A stretch of 64,000 nt of DNA from Methylobacterium radiotolerans JCM 2831 (GCF_000019725.1 NC_010505.1:1-64000); one strand, 5' to 3'. Positions 27,471 through 42,852 are shown, counted from the first letter of the stretch. Notes: a model not told the origin generated them from the sequence alone. Translations and numbers: made by a program.

Positions 27471-28586
27471 TCAGGCCGCCTCGGCACGCCGGTCGCGGGC
27501 GGCCTCGAGGGCGCGGACCCGCGGGATCACGTGCGCGCCGAAATACGCGACCTCCTCCTGGAAATGCAGGAATGCCAGCAGGGCGAGGTCGGCACCGGCA
27601 TCCTTCAGCGCGAGGATCCGCTCGGCGATCTGGTCGGGCGTGCCGATCAGATTGGTCTTGAAGCCGTCGTTGTACTGGACGAGATCCTCGAAGCTCGATT
27701 TCGCCCAGTTGCCTTCACCTTCGGGAGAGGCCTTGCCGGCATTCTTCACCTCGTGGCCGAAGGCCTTCACGGCGTCCGGATCGGCGTTGTCGATGATCTC
27801 TTGGAGAACGGCGCGGGCCTCCTCCTCGGTGTCGCGGGCGATCACGAAGGCGTTCACGCCGATCCGCGGATGATTGCCCGTCTCGGCCGACTTGGCGCGG
27901 ATGTCGTCCACTTGGGCGCGGATGGTCTCCGGCGTGCCGCCGTTGGTGAAGTACCAGTCGGAGACCCGAGCCGCCATGTCGCGCGCGGCGCGCGACGAGC
28001 CGCCCTGGAAGATCTCGGGCAGCGGATCGACGGGCTTGGGTTTCAGCGTGTAGTCGCTGTAGCGGTAGAAGTCGCCGCGGAAGGTGAAATTGTCCCGCGT
28101 CCAGATCCCGCGCAGGCTCCGGATGAACTCCTCAGACCGGCGGTAACGCTCGTCGTGGTCCAGCCATGGCTCGCCGATCGCCCGAAATTCGCCCGAGAAC
28201 CAGCCAGAGACGATGTTCACCGCGATGCGGCCCTCGGTGAGCTGTGAGATCGTTGCGATCTGCTTGGCGGCGAGCGTGGGATGCCACGGCCCGGGCAGGA
28301 GGGCGGCGATCACCTTGAGCTTGGTGGTCGCGGCCAGCAGATCGTGGCTGAAAGCGACCGATTCGTGCTGGTACTCGGCGCCGTAACCCGCGGTGAACCG
28401 GATCTGCGTCAGCCCGTAATCGAAGCCCGCTTCCTCGGCGATCTGGGCTAGCTTCCGATTGTACGCGGCGTCCCAACTCGTGCGCTGGGGGATCTTACTG
28501 ATCACGAGGCCCCCGGAGACGTTGGGCACCCAGTAGGCGAAGCGGATCGGCGCGCGCGCCGCCGAGTTGGCGAGATGGCTGGTCAT
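27471..28586 (-). CDS. sfnG: dimethylsulfone monooxygenase
   Basis: FMNH2-dependent two-component monooxygenase of the luciferase-like fold that oxidises dimethyl sulfone to methanesulfinate. The 371-residue protein has RFAYWVPNVSGGLVISKI at the N-terminus, PGPWHPTLAAKQIATISQLT, VNIVSGWFSGEFRAIGEPW, and PEIFQGGSSRAARDMAA, all typical of SfnG/SsuD relatives. The flavin reductase partner is not in the window. Methanesulfinate would pass to SsuD-type enzymes elsewhere. It heads a probable sfnG-sfnB operon and sits just beyond the cox operon end, separated by about 210 bp with a hairpin. Confidence 0.9.
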   Translation of the reverse strand: MTSHLANSAARAPIRFAYWVPNVSGGLVISKIPQRTSWDAAYNRKLAQIAEEAGFDYGLTQIRFTAGYGAEYQHESVAFSHDLLAATTKLKVIAALLPGPWHPTLAAKQIATISQLTEGRIAVNIVSGWFSGEFRAIGEPWLDHDERYRRSEEFIRSLRGIWTRDNFTFRGDFYRYSDYTLKPKPVDPLPEIFQGGSSRAARDMAARVSDWYFTNGGTPETIRAQVDDIRAKSAETGNHPRIGVNAFVIARDTEEEARAVLQEIIDNADPDAVKAFGHEVKNAGKASPEGEGNWAKSSFEDLVQYNDGFKTNLIGTPDQIAERILALKDAGADLALLAFLHFQEEVAYFGAHVIPRVRALEAARDRRAEAA

Positions 28587-28748
28587 CCGGCGTTACCTCA
28601 GTTGCACGGCGGTCAGGCGCCGTGACGTCTTCGGATGATCGCCGCGAACTGAATACGCTATGCAGAGCGCGGCCGATCGCTCAAGAACACAGAAAGTATT
28701 CCGGGGCGATGGCCGTCGGTCAAAGGAACGGGTTGCCTTTTTTGGGCT

Positions 28749-28779
28749 GATCCCGGCGAGACTCTTCTTCGCCGGGATC
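28749..28779 (-). terminator. hairpin after the cox operon
   Basis: GATCCCGGCGA (28749-28759) and TCGCCGGGATC (28769-28779) are perfect 11-bp arms with a nine-base loop. It starts 20 bp past the SURF1 stop and is the likely end of the minus-strand cox transcript, though the following minus-strand bases are A-rich rather than U-rich. Confidence 0.6.
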
Positions 28780-28798
28780 CTGCGCGTGCGGCTTTATT

Positions 28799-29563
28799 CT
28801 AGGCGGCGCGCGCCGCGGGCGAATCGTGCAGGCGACGCCACGCGAAGACCGAGAACACGCCGATCAGGCAGGCGGCGAGGCCGAACCACGTGAACGCGTA
28901 TTGCAGGTGGTTGTTCGGCAGGTCGACCCGCAGCTGGCCGCCGCGCGGCCAGGTCGTCTGTCCGGGGACGGCGTCCGCCTCGATCAGGTAGGGCTCGACC
29001 GTTCCGAGACCGCGCGCCGCCGCGATGCCGGTGATATCCCGGTTGAACCACTCCCCGCGTGCGGGATCCGGCTCCGGCACGAACATCCCCCGGGCCTCGC
29101 TCGCGCGGAGGATACCGGTGACCGTCGTCGGCCCGTCGATCAGGCCGTCCCGGCGATCGCCCTGCGCCTTCAGTTCCGTGGGAACGAAGCCCCGGTTGAC
29201 CAGCACGAGGCTGCCATCCTCGCGGCGGAACGGCGTCAGCACGTAGTACCCCTGCAGGGCGCGCCCCGGCGTCTCGCCGGGCGCCAATCCGTGGACCAGG
29301 GTCTCACGATCGTTGAGGAACTGACCGGCGACCCGGACATGGCGAAACTCGTCGCGTGCCGGATCCCAGGACTCCGCGGCCGGCGGCGCTACCGGCTCCG
29401 CGCGGGTCTGACGGACGAGCCGGAGGATGAGATCTTCCTTCCAGGCCTTGCGCTCGAGCTGCCACGTTCCGAGGCCCAGCAAGATGGCCAGCGCGATCAG
29501 CGAGGCGAGTCCCGGCGCGACGAGGTCGCGCCAGGCAGCCCGTTGCGGTTCGGTCGCGGTCAC
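28799..29563 (-). CDS. SURF1-family cytochrome oxidase assembly protein
   Basis: Inner-membrane factor assisting heme a insertion into cytochrome oxidase subunit I. From GTG 29563 the product has 254 residues with a transmembrane helix at each end (SLIALAILLGLGTWQLERKAW near 20-40; YAFTWFGLAACLIGVFSVFAW near 225-245) flanking a periplasmic domain. GTWQLERKAWKE, LVNRGFVPTE, and the C-terminal NNHLQYAFTWFGLA are family signatures. The start overlaps the DUF983 stop by 4 bp (GTGA). A much longer open frame upstream is rejected because it runs antisense-like through DUF983. It is the last gene of the cox operon. Confidence 0.93.
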   Translation of the reverse strand: MTATEPQRAAWRDLVAPGLASLIALAILLGLGTWQLERKAWKEDLILRLVRQTRAEPVAPPAAESWDPARDEFRHVRVAGQFLNDRETLVHGLAPGETPGRALQGYYVLTPFRREDGSLVLVNRGFVPTELKAQGDRRDGLIDGPTTVTGILRASEARGMFVPEPDPARGEWFNRDITGIAAARGLGTVEPYLIEADAVPGQTTWPRGGQLRVDLPNNHLQYAFTWFGLAACLIGVFSVFAWRRLHDSPAARAA

Positions 29564-29934
29564 GGCTTGAAGCGCCCTTCCTCGGCCCGGTTGCTGAACT
29601 GCAGGGCGATCAGCAGACCCTTGAGGGGCCGCACCAGGATCAGGCTGAGTCCGACCGAGAGCGTCAGCGCCACGAGGGCGTGGACCCAGATCGGCGGCTC
29701 GTAGGTGATCTCCAGCCACAGGGCGAGGCCGACGACGACCAGGCCGACGATCGACATGACGAAGAAGGCTGGCCCGTCCGCCGAGTCGAAATGCGCGTAG
29801 TCGAGGCCGCAGGCCTCGCAGGACGGGCGCAGGGTCAGGAAGCCCTTGAACAGATGACCCTCGCCGCAGCGCGGGCAGCGGCCGCGCAGGCCGGTGGGGA
29901 TCGGCGGCGGCGGCGAATAGGTTCGGTCGTCCAC
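29560..29934 (-). CDS. DUF983 zinc-ribbon membrane protein
   Basis: A 124-residue protein. An N-terminal zinc ribbon (CPRCGEGHLFKGF ... CEACGLDY, four cysteines at about 20-45) precedes two transmembrane helices (FFVMSIVGLVVVGLALWLEI and WVHALVALTLSVGLSLILV). GTG 29934 is chosen for the GGAG eight bases upstream; open sequence farther upstream is intergenic. DUF983 proteins routinely sit between cox3 and SURF1 in alphaproteobacterial oxidase operons. A role in oxidase assembly is therefore likely but not shown. The stop overlaps the SURF1 start. Confidence 0.9.
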   Translation of the reverse strand: MDDRTYSPPPPIPTGLRGRCPRCGEGHLFKGFLTLRPSCEACGLDYAHFDSADGPAFFVMSIVGLVVVGLALWLEITYEPPIWVHALVALTLSVGLSLILVRPLKGLLIALQFSNRAEEGRFKP

Positions 29935-30082
29935 GGGCACACTCCAGACCTGTTCCGCGCGGGCGCCATGCCCCGCGTCGGGGCCGCCCCCTCGATATGG
30001 GGATCGCGCGGCGTCGGAAATGCAGAAGGGCGGCCTGAGCCGCCCTTCGCAGGTCCGCCATGCAGCGGCGAGATGGTTCCGC

Positions 30083-30946
30083 TCAGTGAGCGCCGCCACC
30101 GTGGAACACGCCGGAGCCCCACACGTAGATGGCGGCGAACAGGAACAGCCACACGACATCGACGAAGTGCCAGTACCAGGCGGCGAACTCGAAGCCGAGG
30201 TGCTGACGGGGCGTGAACTGGCCCGCGTAGGCGCGGAACAGGCACACTGCCAGGAAGATCGTGCCGATGATCACGTGGGCGCCGTGGAAGCCCGTCGCCA
30301 TGAAGAAGGTCGACGAGTAGATGCTGCCCGAGAAGCCGAATTCGGCGTGGCTGTACTCGTAGGCTTGGCAGGCGGTGAACAGGACGCCGAGGATGATGGT
30401 CAGCCACAGGCCGTACTTCAGGCCCTTGCGGTCGCCCTCGATCAGCGCGTGGTGCGCCCAGGTCACGGTGGTGCCCGAGGTCAGCAGGATCAGCGTGTTG
30501 AGGAGCGGCAGGTGCCAGGGATCGAACGCCTCGATGCCTTTCGGCGGCCAGACACCGCCGGTGAACTCCACGCGCGAGACCTGGATCGGGTCGGCGGTGT
30601 AGAGGGCGGCCTCGAAGTAGGCCCAGAACCACGCGACGAAGAACATCACCTCGGAGGCGATGAACATCATCATGCCGTAGCGGTGGTGCAACTGCACGAC
30701 GCGGGTATGGTCGCCGGAATTGGCCTCGTGCGCGACGTCCTTCCACCACGCGTACATGGTGTAGAGAACGCCGATCGTGCCGGCCCCGAAGATGTAGGGT
30801 CCCGGGCTCAGGGTGCCGATCTGGAGGCTCTTCATCCAGAACACAGCGCCGAACGCCATGAGGAAGCCCGAGAAGGCCCCGAGCAACGGCCACGGGCTCG
30901 GATTCAGGATGTGAAAGTCGTGATTCTTGGCGTGCGCCTCGGCCAT
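30083..30946 (-). CDS. ctaE: cytochrome c oxidase subunit III
   Basis: Seven-helix subunit of the aa3-type oxidase. The 287-residue product from ATG 30946 opens [20 protein letters not shown], as in other alphaproteobacteria. Conserved stretches include [42 protein letters not shown], and the C-terminal [20 protein letters not shown]. The position of helix III Glu in ASEVMFF is kept. It lies between ctaG and DUF983; the 148-bp gap to DUF983 is larger than the others in the operon. Confidence 0.97.
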   Translation of the reverse strand: MAEAHAKNHDFHILNPSPWPLLGAFSGFLMAFGAVFWMKSLQIGTLSPGPYIFGAGTIGVLYTMYAWWKDVAHEANSGDHTRVVQLHHRYGMMMFIASEVMFFVAWFWAYFEAALYTADPIQVSRVEFTGGVWPPKGIEAFDPWHLPLLNTLILLTSGTTVTWAHHALIEGDRKGLKYGLWLTIILGVLFTACQAYEYSHAEFGFSGSIYSSTFFMATGFHGAHVIIGTIFLAVCLFRAYAGQFTPRQHLGFEFAAWYWHFVDVVWLFLFAAIYVWGSGVFHGGGAH

Positions 30947-31093
30947 CGTCCCGTCGCTCCTCACCCTCGCGCCCTGCGCCGTTCCCGGCCTTACGCTGTT
31001 CGTTGCTTGCTCTTGGCCGGGCGCGGCACGCACCACACCCAAGCTTGCCCGCAGCTTTAGTCGGTGCAGCCCCGTGTTGTCACGAGGCCGCGA

Positions 31094-31705
31094 TCAGAAA
31101 TCGCCCTTCGTGCCCGGAGAAGACGATTTCGCCACCGTCGCCTTGACCGGCTGGCCGTTCTTGGAGGCGAAGTACGTGTAGGATAGCGTCATCTCCGAGA
31201 GATGCGCGGTGTTCGAGTCGTCCCGCACGGCCGGATCGACGTAGAAGACCACCGGCACGTCCAACGTCTCGCCCGGCTGGAGCGTCTGCTCGTTGAAGCA
31301 GAAGCAGGCGATCTTGACGAAATAGCCGCCCATCAGCCCCGGCTGGACGTTGAAGGTGGCGACCCCCGCCGAGGGCGTGCTGCCGGTATTCTGCACACGG
31401 AAGAAGACCGTCTTGGTCTCGCCGAGCTTCGCCTCGACGCTGCTCACCTCCGGGATGAACTTCCAGGGCAGGCCCGGCGCGACGTTCGTGTCGAAGTGGA
31501 CGACCATGCTGTCGTCGGTCCGCGCCGCTGAGGCCGAGAGCGCCGGCCCCTGCCGGGGCGTGCCGTCGTAGCCGGTTGCCTTGCAGAAGGCGTCGTAGAG
31601 CGGCACCGACGCGAAGGCGAGGCCGACCATGCCGATGGCGAGACCCGCGCAGGCGAGGGCTGTTCGCGTCGCGGCCCGGCTCGGTCCTGAAGGAGGAAGT
31701 GTCAT
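31094..31705 (-). CDS. ctaG: cytochrome c oxidase assembly protein CtaG/Cox11
   Basis: Periplasmic copper chaperone that delivers CuB to subunit I. The 203 residues include one N-terminal membrane anchor (ALACAGLAIGMVGLAFASVPLYDAFCKATGY) and a periplasmic immunoglobulin-like domain. The copper-binding CFCF motif is in VKIACFCFNEQTL at about 120. The LTYTYF-like end (LSYTYFASKNG) is also conserved. It sits 10 bp after the short CoxF-like gene in the usual order. Confidence 0.96.
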   Translation of the reverse strand: MTLPPSGPSRAATRTALACAGLAIGMVGLAFASVPLYDAFCKATGYDGTPRQGPALSASAARTDDSMVVHFDTNVAPGLPWKFIPEVSSVEAKLGETKTVFFRVQNTGSTPSAGVATFNVQPGLMGGYFVKIACFCFNEQTLQPGETLDVPVVFYVDPAVRDDSNTAHLSEMTLSYTYFASKNGQPVKATVAKSSSPGTKGDF

Positions 31706-31715
31706 CGCGAACGCC

Positions 31716-31880
31716 TCAGATCGGCCGGCTCAGGATCTGCGGTCCGAGCTTGACGATCGTCAGCACGAAGAACAGCAGAACCCAGGCACCGAGGGCCAGC
31801 GCGATCGCGATCGACCGCTTGCGGCGCCGCGCCTCCTGCTCGGGCGTGAGCGGCCGGTACTGGATCTCGGGATCCGCCAT
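31716..31880 (-). CDS. short membrane protein of the cox operon (CoxF-like)
   Basis: A 54-residue protein with a charged cytoplasmic N-terminus (PLTPEQEARRRKRS) and one transmembrane helix (IAIALALGAWVLLFFVLTIVKLG). Small proteins of this architecture are found between ctaB and ctaG in many alphaproteobacterial oxidase operons and are often called CoxF. Their function is not established. ATG 31880 lies 5 bp after the ctaB stop codon, and the spacing to ctaG is 10 bp, so it is firmly within the operon. It is easily lost in annotation because it shares a frame with antisense-like open sequence covering ctaB. Confidence 0.85.
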   Translation of the reverse strand: MADPEIQYRPLTPEQEARRRKRSIAIALALGAWVLLFFVLTIVKLGPQILSRPI

Positions 31881-31885
31881 GGCGC

Positions 31886-32836
31886 TCAACCCAGGACCGG
31901 GCGGAACAGGCCGAAGCTCTGCTCGGCCAGGAGCGCCGAGAACAGCGCGAACAGGTAGAGGATCGAGAAGCCGAACATGCCCATGGCGGCGCGCCGCTCG
32001 GCATCGCCCTCCGGGTTCCGAAGCACCCGGATGCTGAAGGCCACCATGCCGAGGCCGCCCACCAGGCCGACCACAGCGTAGACGAGCCCGCCGAAGCCCA
32101 GCGCCACCGGGACGAGGCCGAGCGGCGCGAGGAGCAGCGAGTACCACACGATCTGGCGGCGGGTGGAGGCCGGGCCGGCCACGTTGGGCATCATCGGGAT
32201 GCCGGCGCGGGCGTACTCGTCGGCCTTGATCAGGGCGAGCGCCCAGAAGTGCGGCGGGGTCCAGATGAAGATGATGGCGAACAGGATCAGCGACTCGATG
32301 CCGATCGACCCGGTCACCACCGCCTGGCCGATGACCGGCGGCAGGGCGCCCGCGGCGCCGCCGATGACGATATTCTGAGCGGTCGCCCGCTTCAGCCACA
32401 TCGAGTACACCACCGCGTAGAACACGATGGTGAAGGCGAGGAGCGCGGCGGCCAGGAGATTGGCGGCGAGCCCGAGCACGACCACCGAGGCGACCGACAG
32501 GAACAGCCCGAAGCCCAGCGCCTCCTCCGAGGTGATCCGGCCCGACGGGATCGGCCGGGTGGCGGTCCGGCTCATGACCGCATCGATGTCGGCGTCCCAC
32601 CACATGTTCAGGCAGCCGGACGCCCCGGCTCCGACCGCGATGGCGAGGAGCGAGATCGCGCCGATGGCCGGCTGCACGTGGCCCTGCGAGACCACCATGC
32701 CGACCAGCGCGGTGAAGATGACGAGGACCATCACCCGGGGCTTCAGCAGGGCGAAGTAGTCCGGAACGTCGCCGCCGGCGGTCGTGAGGGCCGGACCCGG
32801 AACGTCCGGTCCGATCGTGTTCGTCAGGCTCGTCAT
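31886..32836 (-). CDS. ctaB: protoheme IX farnesyltransferase (heme O synthase)
   Basis: Polytopic UbiA-family prenyltransferase that farnesylates heme b to heme o, the precursor of heme a. The 316-residue protein has the first Asp-rich motif [15 protein letters not shown] and the second aspartate-rich loop [19 protein letters not shown]. About eight to nine hydrophobic helices are present. It is located downstream of ctaD, with 215 bp between them containing two hairpins, so it may be expressed from read-through or its own promoter. Confidence 0.97.
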   Translation of the reverse strand: MTSLTNTIGPDVPGPALTTAGGDVPDYFALLKPRVMVLVIFTALVGMVVSQGHVQPAIGAISLLAIAVGAGASGCLNMWWDADIDAVMSRTATRPIPSGRITSEEALGFGLFLSVASVVVLGLAANLLAAALLAFTIVFYAVVYSMWLKRATAQNIVIGGAAGALPPVIGQAVVTGSIGIESLILFAIIFIWTPPHFWALALIKADEYARAGIPMMPNVAGPASTRRQIVWYSLLLAPLGLVPVALGFGGLVYAVVGLVGGLGMVAFSIRVLRNPEGDAERRAAMGMFGFSILYLFALFSALLAEQSFGLFRPVLG

Positions 32837-32985
32837 CGCGTCTGCCGCTGCTGTGTCGGCGCCCGGCCGCGCGCGTCACGGCCGAGTCGTGTCTCGAATT
32901 CGACGTGTTCCAAGGATCGGCGTGAGCGGGGCCCAGGGAGTCTACCTCGGCCCGTGCGGATCGCCCTCATCGCTCGCCCTTGCCG

Positions 32986-33041
32986 GGAGGTCGGCCGACC
33001 GGCCTCCGGGTAAGGGCGAGGGCCGCGGATGCGGCCCTCGC
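32986..33041 (-). terminator. two stem-loops after ctaD
   Basis: GCGAGGGCCGC (33016-33026) and GCGGCCCTCGC (33031-33041) form a perfect 11-bp stem with a GGAT loop, 11 bp past the ctaD stop. A second stem lies at about 32986-33007 (GGAGGTCGG/CCGGCCTCC, one G-U pair). Neither has a U-run. They may attenuate transcription between ctaD and ctaB. Confidence 0.6.
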
Positions 33042-33051
33042 GGGGTGTCTA

Positions 33052-34719
<1,668 letters not shown>

Positions 34720-34730
34720 TCAGCCGGGGC

Positions 34731-35570
34731 TCAGCGCGCCTCGGCGACGCTCGTGCCGGTGTCGATGCGGGCGTACTTGGTCTTCGCCTCCTTCAGCCAG
34801 TCGGCGTAGGCCTGCTCGCTGACCACGCGAACCACGATCGGCATGTAGGCGTGGCGCTGTCCGCACAGCTCCGAGCACTGGCCGTGGAACGTGCCCTCCT
34901 TGTCGGCCTTGAACCACATCTGGTTCAGCCGGCCTGGGACGGCGTCGATCTTGAAGCCGAAGGCCGGCATCGCCCAGGAATGCAGCACGTCGGCGGCGGT
35001 GACCTGGATCTTCACGATCTTGTTGACCGGAACGACCATCTCGTTGTCGGTCTGGAGCAGGCGCGGCTGCTTGTCCTCGTCGAGGTTGGCATCGAACGTG
35101 AAGCCGCCGCCGGCCTCCGTCTGCGGGTACTCGTACGACCAGTACCAGGCATGGCCGATGACCTTGACGATCATGTCGGCCTTCGGATCCGAGAGCTGCG
35201 TGCGCAGCAGGCGGAAGGACGGGATCGCCACGGCGACTAGGATCAGCACCGGCACGATCGTCCAGGCGATCTCGATGGCGGTGTTGTGCGTGGTCCGCGA
35301 GGGCGTCGGGTTCCGCTTCTCGCCGAAGCGGTAGACGCACCAGAGGATGAGTCCGAGGACGAAGACCGAGATGGCAAGGGACAGCCAGTGCAGTCCGATC
35401 TCGAAGTTCAGGATGTCGCGCGCGTTCTCGGTGACCGGGATCTGCCGGTCCATCTCCCACGGCACGGGCTGACCGAAGCCCGCGGCCTGCGCGCCGGATA
35501 TCGGGAAGAGCAGGGCGCCGAGAGCGGCGAGGCTCCAGAGTGACCGGTTGATCGTCCGCACCGTCCGCAT
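34731..35570 (-). CDS. ctaC: cytochrome c oxidase subunit II
   Basis: Periplasmic CuA subunit that receives electrons from cytochrome c. The 279 residues comprise a signal sequence (cleavage near AQA-AGFG), two transmembrane helices (LHWLSLAISVFVLGLILWCVY; AWTIVPVLILVAVAIPSF) and a cupredoxin domain. The CuA ligands are in LHSWAMPAFG and CSELCGQRHAYMPIVV (Cys-x3-Cys-x3-His-x2-Met). It is the first gene of the oxidase operon. A candidate promoter lies about 100 bp upstream. Confidence 0.98.
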   Translation of the reverse strand: MRTVRTINRSLWSLAALGALLFPISGAQAAGFGQPVPWEMDRQIPVTENARDILNFEIGLHWLSLAISVFVLGLILWCVYRFGEKRNPTPSRTTHNTAIEIAWTIVPVLILVAVAIPSFRLLRTQLSDPKADMIVKVIGHAWYWSYEYPQTEAGGGFTFDANLDEDKQPRLLQTDNEMVVPVNKIVKIQVTAADVLHSWAMPAFGFKIDAVPGRLNQMWFKADKEGTFHGQCSELCGQRHAYMPIVVRVVSEQAYADWLKEAKTKYARIDTGTSVAEAR

Positions 35571-35678
35571 CTGCCTCTCGTGGCTCCCCTGAACTATCTG
35601 GCTGCCGCCGGACCTTCCCGTCTTGACCGCGTGCGGGATTGTACCGACGTGACGGAGTACCGGTTGTGTTACCCGGCA

Positions 35679-35706
35679 TTATCCGACCGGCGCTTCAGAC
35701 CACAAG
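35679..35706 (-). promoter_or_regulatory. candidate promoter of the cox operon
   Basis: On the minus strand TTGTGG (35706-35701) and GATAAT (35684-35679) are spaced by 16 bp, a good housekeeping-type match in an otherwise GC-rich region, about 108 bp before the ctaC start. The remainder of 35571-35871 should also carry the fdhD promoter, which I could not identify. Confidence 0.4.
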
Positions 35707-35871
35707 GGCCGGCCACGTGCAACCGCACAAGCGTCGCATCGCGCGCTTTCCAGCCAGTTGACGGCGCCTCGTGGCGTCGGCGCACTAGGGGGGCGGCAAA
35801 ATTGTTCCCCGTCGCGTCGCGCCGGGGATGAAGCGTCGCGACGCGTTCGTGTCACGCCTGCGGAGTCCACG

Positions 35872-36714
35872 ATGTCCACGCAAACCGGCAGCCTCACGTC
35901 CGGTCCTCTGCCCTGCGCGGTGCCGGCGCCGATGCAGGTGATGCCCTATGCGGCTTCGGCGCCGAGATCGGGCACGCGGCCGCTCGCCGTCGAAGCGCCG
36001 GTCAACCTCGTCTACGGCAGCGTGCCGCACGCCGTGATGATGGCGACGCCCGCCGACCTCGAGGATTTCGCCTACGGGTTCAGCCTGACGGAGGGCATCG
36101 TGGACAGCGCGGAGGAGATCCGCGCGACCCGGGTGGAGGCCGGGCCGGACGGACTTCGCCTCCACGTCGATCTCGCGCCGGGACGGCTCCGCGAGCATCT
36201 GGCACGCAAGCGCGCCATCAGCGGCCGGACCGGCTGTGGGGTCTGCGGCATCGAGGATCTGGCGCAGCTGCCGCGGGCCGGAGGCCGGGCGGCCTCCGAG
36301 GTCCGGGTCGCGCTGTCGGCCATCGCGCGCGCCCTGGCGGACCTCGACAGCGCGCAGCGGCTCGGCGCGGAGACCCGCGCGGTCCACGCCGCGGCCTGGG
36401 CTCGCCTCGACGGCGGCCTCGCCGCGGTCCGCGAGGATGTCGGCCGCCACAACGCCCTGGACAAGCTGATCGGCGCCCTGATGCGGACGGACACGGCCGT
36501 GGATGCCGGGTTCCTGGTCATCACCAGCCGCTGCTCGTTCGAGATGGTCGAGAAGGCCGCGCGCCTCGGGGCGGCCGTCATCGTCGCCATCTCGGCGCCG
36601 ACGTCCCTGGCCCTGGAGCGCGCCCGCTCCTACGGCATGACGCTCTGCGCCATCGCGCGGGCCGACACGGTCACGGTGTTCACGGGCGCCGAGCGGCTGA
36701 CCGACGGCGCGTGA
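35872..36714 (+). CDS. fdhD: formate dehydrogenase accessory sulfurtransferase FdhD
   Basis: Transfers sulfur from IscS-type desulfurases to the molybdenum cofactor of formate dehydrogenase. The 280-residue protein from ATG 35872 (CGGAG six bases upstream) contains EDFAYGFSLTEGIV, the functional cysteine pair in GRTGCGVCGIEDL at about 119-131, VREDVGRHNALDKLIGALM, and SRCSFEMVEKAA. The last 50 residues complete the family fold. No formate dehydrogenase genes are in the window; in methylotrophs several exist elsewhere. It is divergent from the cox operon. Confidence 0.96.
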   Translation: MSTQTGSLTSGPLPCAVPAPMQVMPYAASAPRSGTRPLAVEAPVNLVYGSVPHAVMMATPADLEDFAYGFSLTEGIVDSAEEIRATRVEAGPDGLRLHVDLAPGRLREHLARKRAISGRTGCGVCGIEDLAQLPRAGGRAASEVRVALSAIARALADLDSAQRLGAETRAVHAAAWARLDGGLAAVREDVGRHNALDKLIGALMRTDTAVDAGFLVITSRCSFEMVEKAARLGAAVIVAISAPTSLALERARSYGMTLCAIARADTVTVFTGAERLTDGA

Positions 36715-36737
36715 CGCGCTCGCCTCGGTCTCCGAGA

Positions 36738-37592
36738 CTACTCGGCCTGGCCCGGGACGACGGTCGCGCCCCCGATCACCCGGACCGGCTTCTTGTCGGT
36801 GGGCGGGTCTTTCCAGTCCTTCGCGGCCGACTTGGGCGCTCCTGCCACGGCGGCGTCGGCCGGCTTCGACGGCGTGGCGGACGGTGGCGCGGGAGCCGCG
36901 GCGGGCGTCTTCTCGATCGACGCCGCCTTGGTCTCGGGCGCCGGCCCGGCATTCGGATCCGCCTTGGCCGCATCGGCCGGCGCGAGCTTGGGGGCCGGCG
37001 CCTGGGGGGAGGTTCGGGGCGGCGGCTTCAACTCCGGGGTCCTGGCGAGCGCCCCGCGCGCGACCCGCTTCGGCGGAGCGGTCCGGCCGACATTGTCGGG
37101 ATTCACGCCTTCCGGGTTGGCGTCAGGCCGCAGCGCCTCGCCGGCCGGCCGGCGCTGCGGCCGCGCCACTGGGCCGTCCTCGGAGGGGACGGGGCGCATC
37201 GCGCGACGGGGCACCACCTCGTCCTCGGTCCAGCCGAATCCCGGTGCGGGCCGCTCCAGCCGCGCGACCGTCTCGGGCGCGCCGATCGGGCGGCGGCCCA
37301 CGATTGTACCCGTCATGGGATCGACGAACAGCCGGACGGGCGCGCCGGCGGGACCGACGGCGTCGACCACGTAGACCCGCCCGTCGAAGCGCGGACGGCT
37401 CAGGCCGCTGAACCCGCGGTCGGCGAGGCGCCAGGCCACGACGCGCGGCGGAAGGACTTCGTCCTCGAAGGCGAACTGCGCGCGCGCGCCGGCGCTCACT
37501 CCCACGAGAGCGAGCACCGACATGAAGCCGGCGCGAAGCGTTCTGATCATCGGGGATTGAAGGCGCGCAGCGACTCTGCTCGTCATCGTCAC
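36738..37592 (-). CDS. Pro/Ala-rich periplasmic protein with PepSY-like domain
   Basis: A 284-residue exported protein. The start is ATG 37592 or the internal ATG 37550; either gives a signal peptide (IRTLRAGFMSVLALVGVSAGARA). Residues about 40-100 (VVAWRLADRGFSGLSRPRFDG ... RLFVDPMTGTIVGRRP) resemble a PepSY-like beta-sheet module. Residues 130-270 are a disordered Pro/Ala/Lys/Thr-rich tail, ending VRVIGGATVVPGQAE. The function is unknown; such proteins may bind envelope components. It is divergent from gltB and convergent with fdhD. Confidence 0.65.
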   Translation of the reverse strand: MTMTSRVAARLQSPMIRTLRAGFMSVLALVGVSAGARAQFAFEDEVLPPRVVAWRLADRGFSGLSRPRFDGRVYVVDAVGPAGAPVRLFVDPMTGTIVGRRPIGAPETVARLERPAPGFGWTEDEVVPRRAMRPVPSEDGPVARPQRRPAGEALRPDANPEGVNPDNVGRTAPPKRVARGALARTPELKPPPRTSPQAPAPKLAPADAAKADPNAGPAPETKAASIEKTPAAAPAPPSATPSKPADAAVAGAPKSAAKDWKDPPTDKKPVRVIGGATVVPGQAE

Positions 37593-38124
37593 TCTTGTGC
37601 GTTCTGGGTTTGGAGACCCGGCAGAGTGTCCGGTTCCGGCATGGTCCGGGCCGGTGGACCCGGACCTCGACCATGCCGGCGAGGTCGTTGCCCCGCATGC
37701 CGCTTGTGCTCGGCCTGCCCGGTAGACCCCGCGATTCGGGCGAGATTGCGGAGGCGCGATGCGTGCCGCGACCCGTCATCCAGAGCGGCGACACCGTGCC
37801 CGTCAGCTGTCTCTTGCTGAAAACATTTCAATCTGGCAGTTTCGCGACTTAGGACAGCACAACTGTCCCATCGGCCGTGCATCCCGGCCGTCGCCGTCTC
37901 GCGCGCGGGCGAGAGAGAACGGTAGACGGACACGGGCGCGCCAGCGCGCCGCTCCTCGAGCGGTCCGGGTCCTCGATGAACGCGAGCCGACGGACGGGTC
38001 CTCCGGGACCGGCCGGATGGCCTGCGGCAAGAGGCCGAGCGCGGGGCGCCGACGGCTTGCGGGCATGAAACATGCTCGCGGGTTCTTGGCTGCGGACGGG
38101 TTCGAGGGAAGGACGAGACGAAGC
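37593..38124. promoter_or_regulatory. long non-coding region upstream of gltB with two dyads
   Basis: This 532-bp divergent region has no convincing gene. It holds a strong hairpin at 37636-37679: arms CCGGCATGGTC and GACCATGCCGG, with an alternative inner stem TCCGGG/CCCGGA at 37645-37650/37659-37664. Near 37805-37870 the sequence becomes AT-richer and contains TGAAA-ACA-TTTCA (37818-37830) and GGACAG-N5-CTGTCC (37852-37868). These are plausible operator sites for nitrogen-responsive control of gltB; the identity of any regulator is unknown. Confidence 0.5.
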
Positions 38125-42840
<4,716 letters not shown>

Positions 42841-42852
42841 GCAGCTTCCTCA

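Noticed and set aside
25218..28247. Plus-strand open frame of about 1000 codons crossing the CDF, sfnB and sfnG genes
   Set aside because: It overlaps three recognisable genes, has low-complexity composition and no family signature.
28587..28798. Sigma-54 promoter upstream of sfnG, as known for Pseudomonas sfn genes
   Set aside because: No TGGCAC-N5-TTGC match found on the minus strand.
37835..37850. Sigma-54 promoter upstream of gltB
   Set aside because: A TGGCA-like start is present but the -12 GC element is not at the right spacing.
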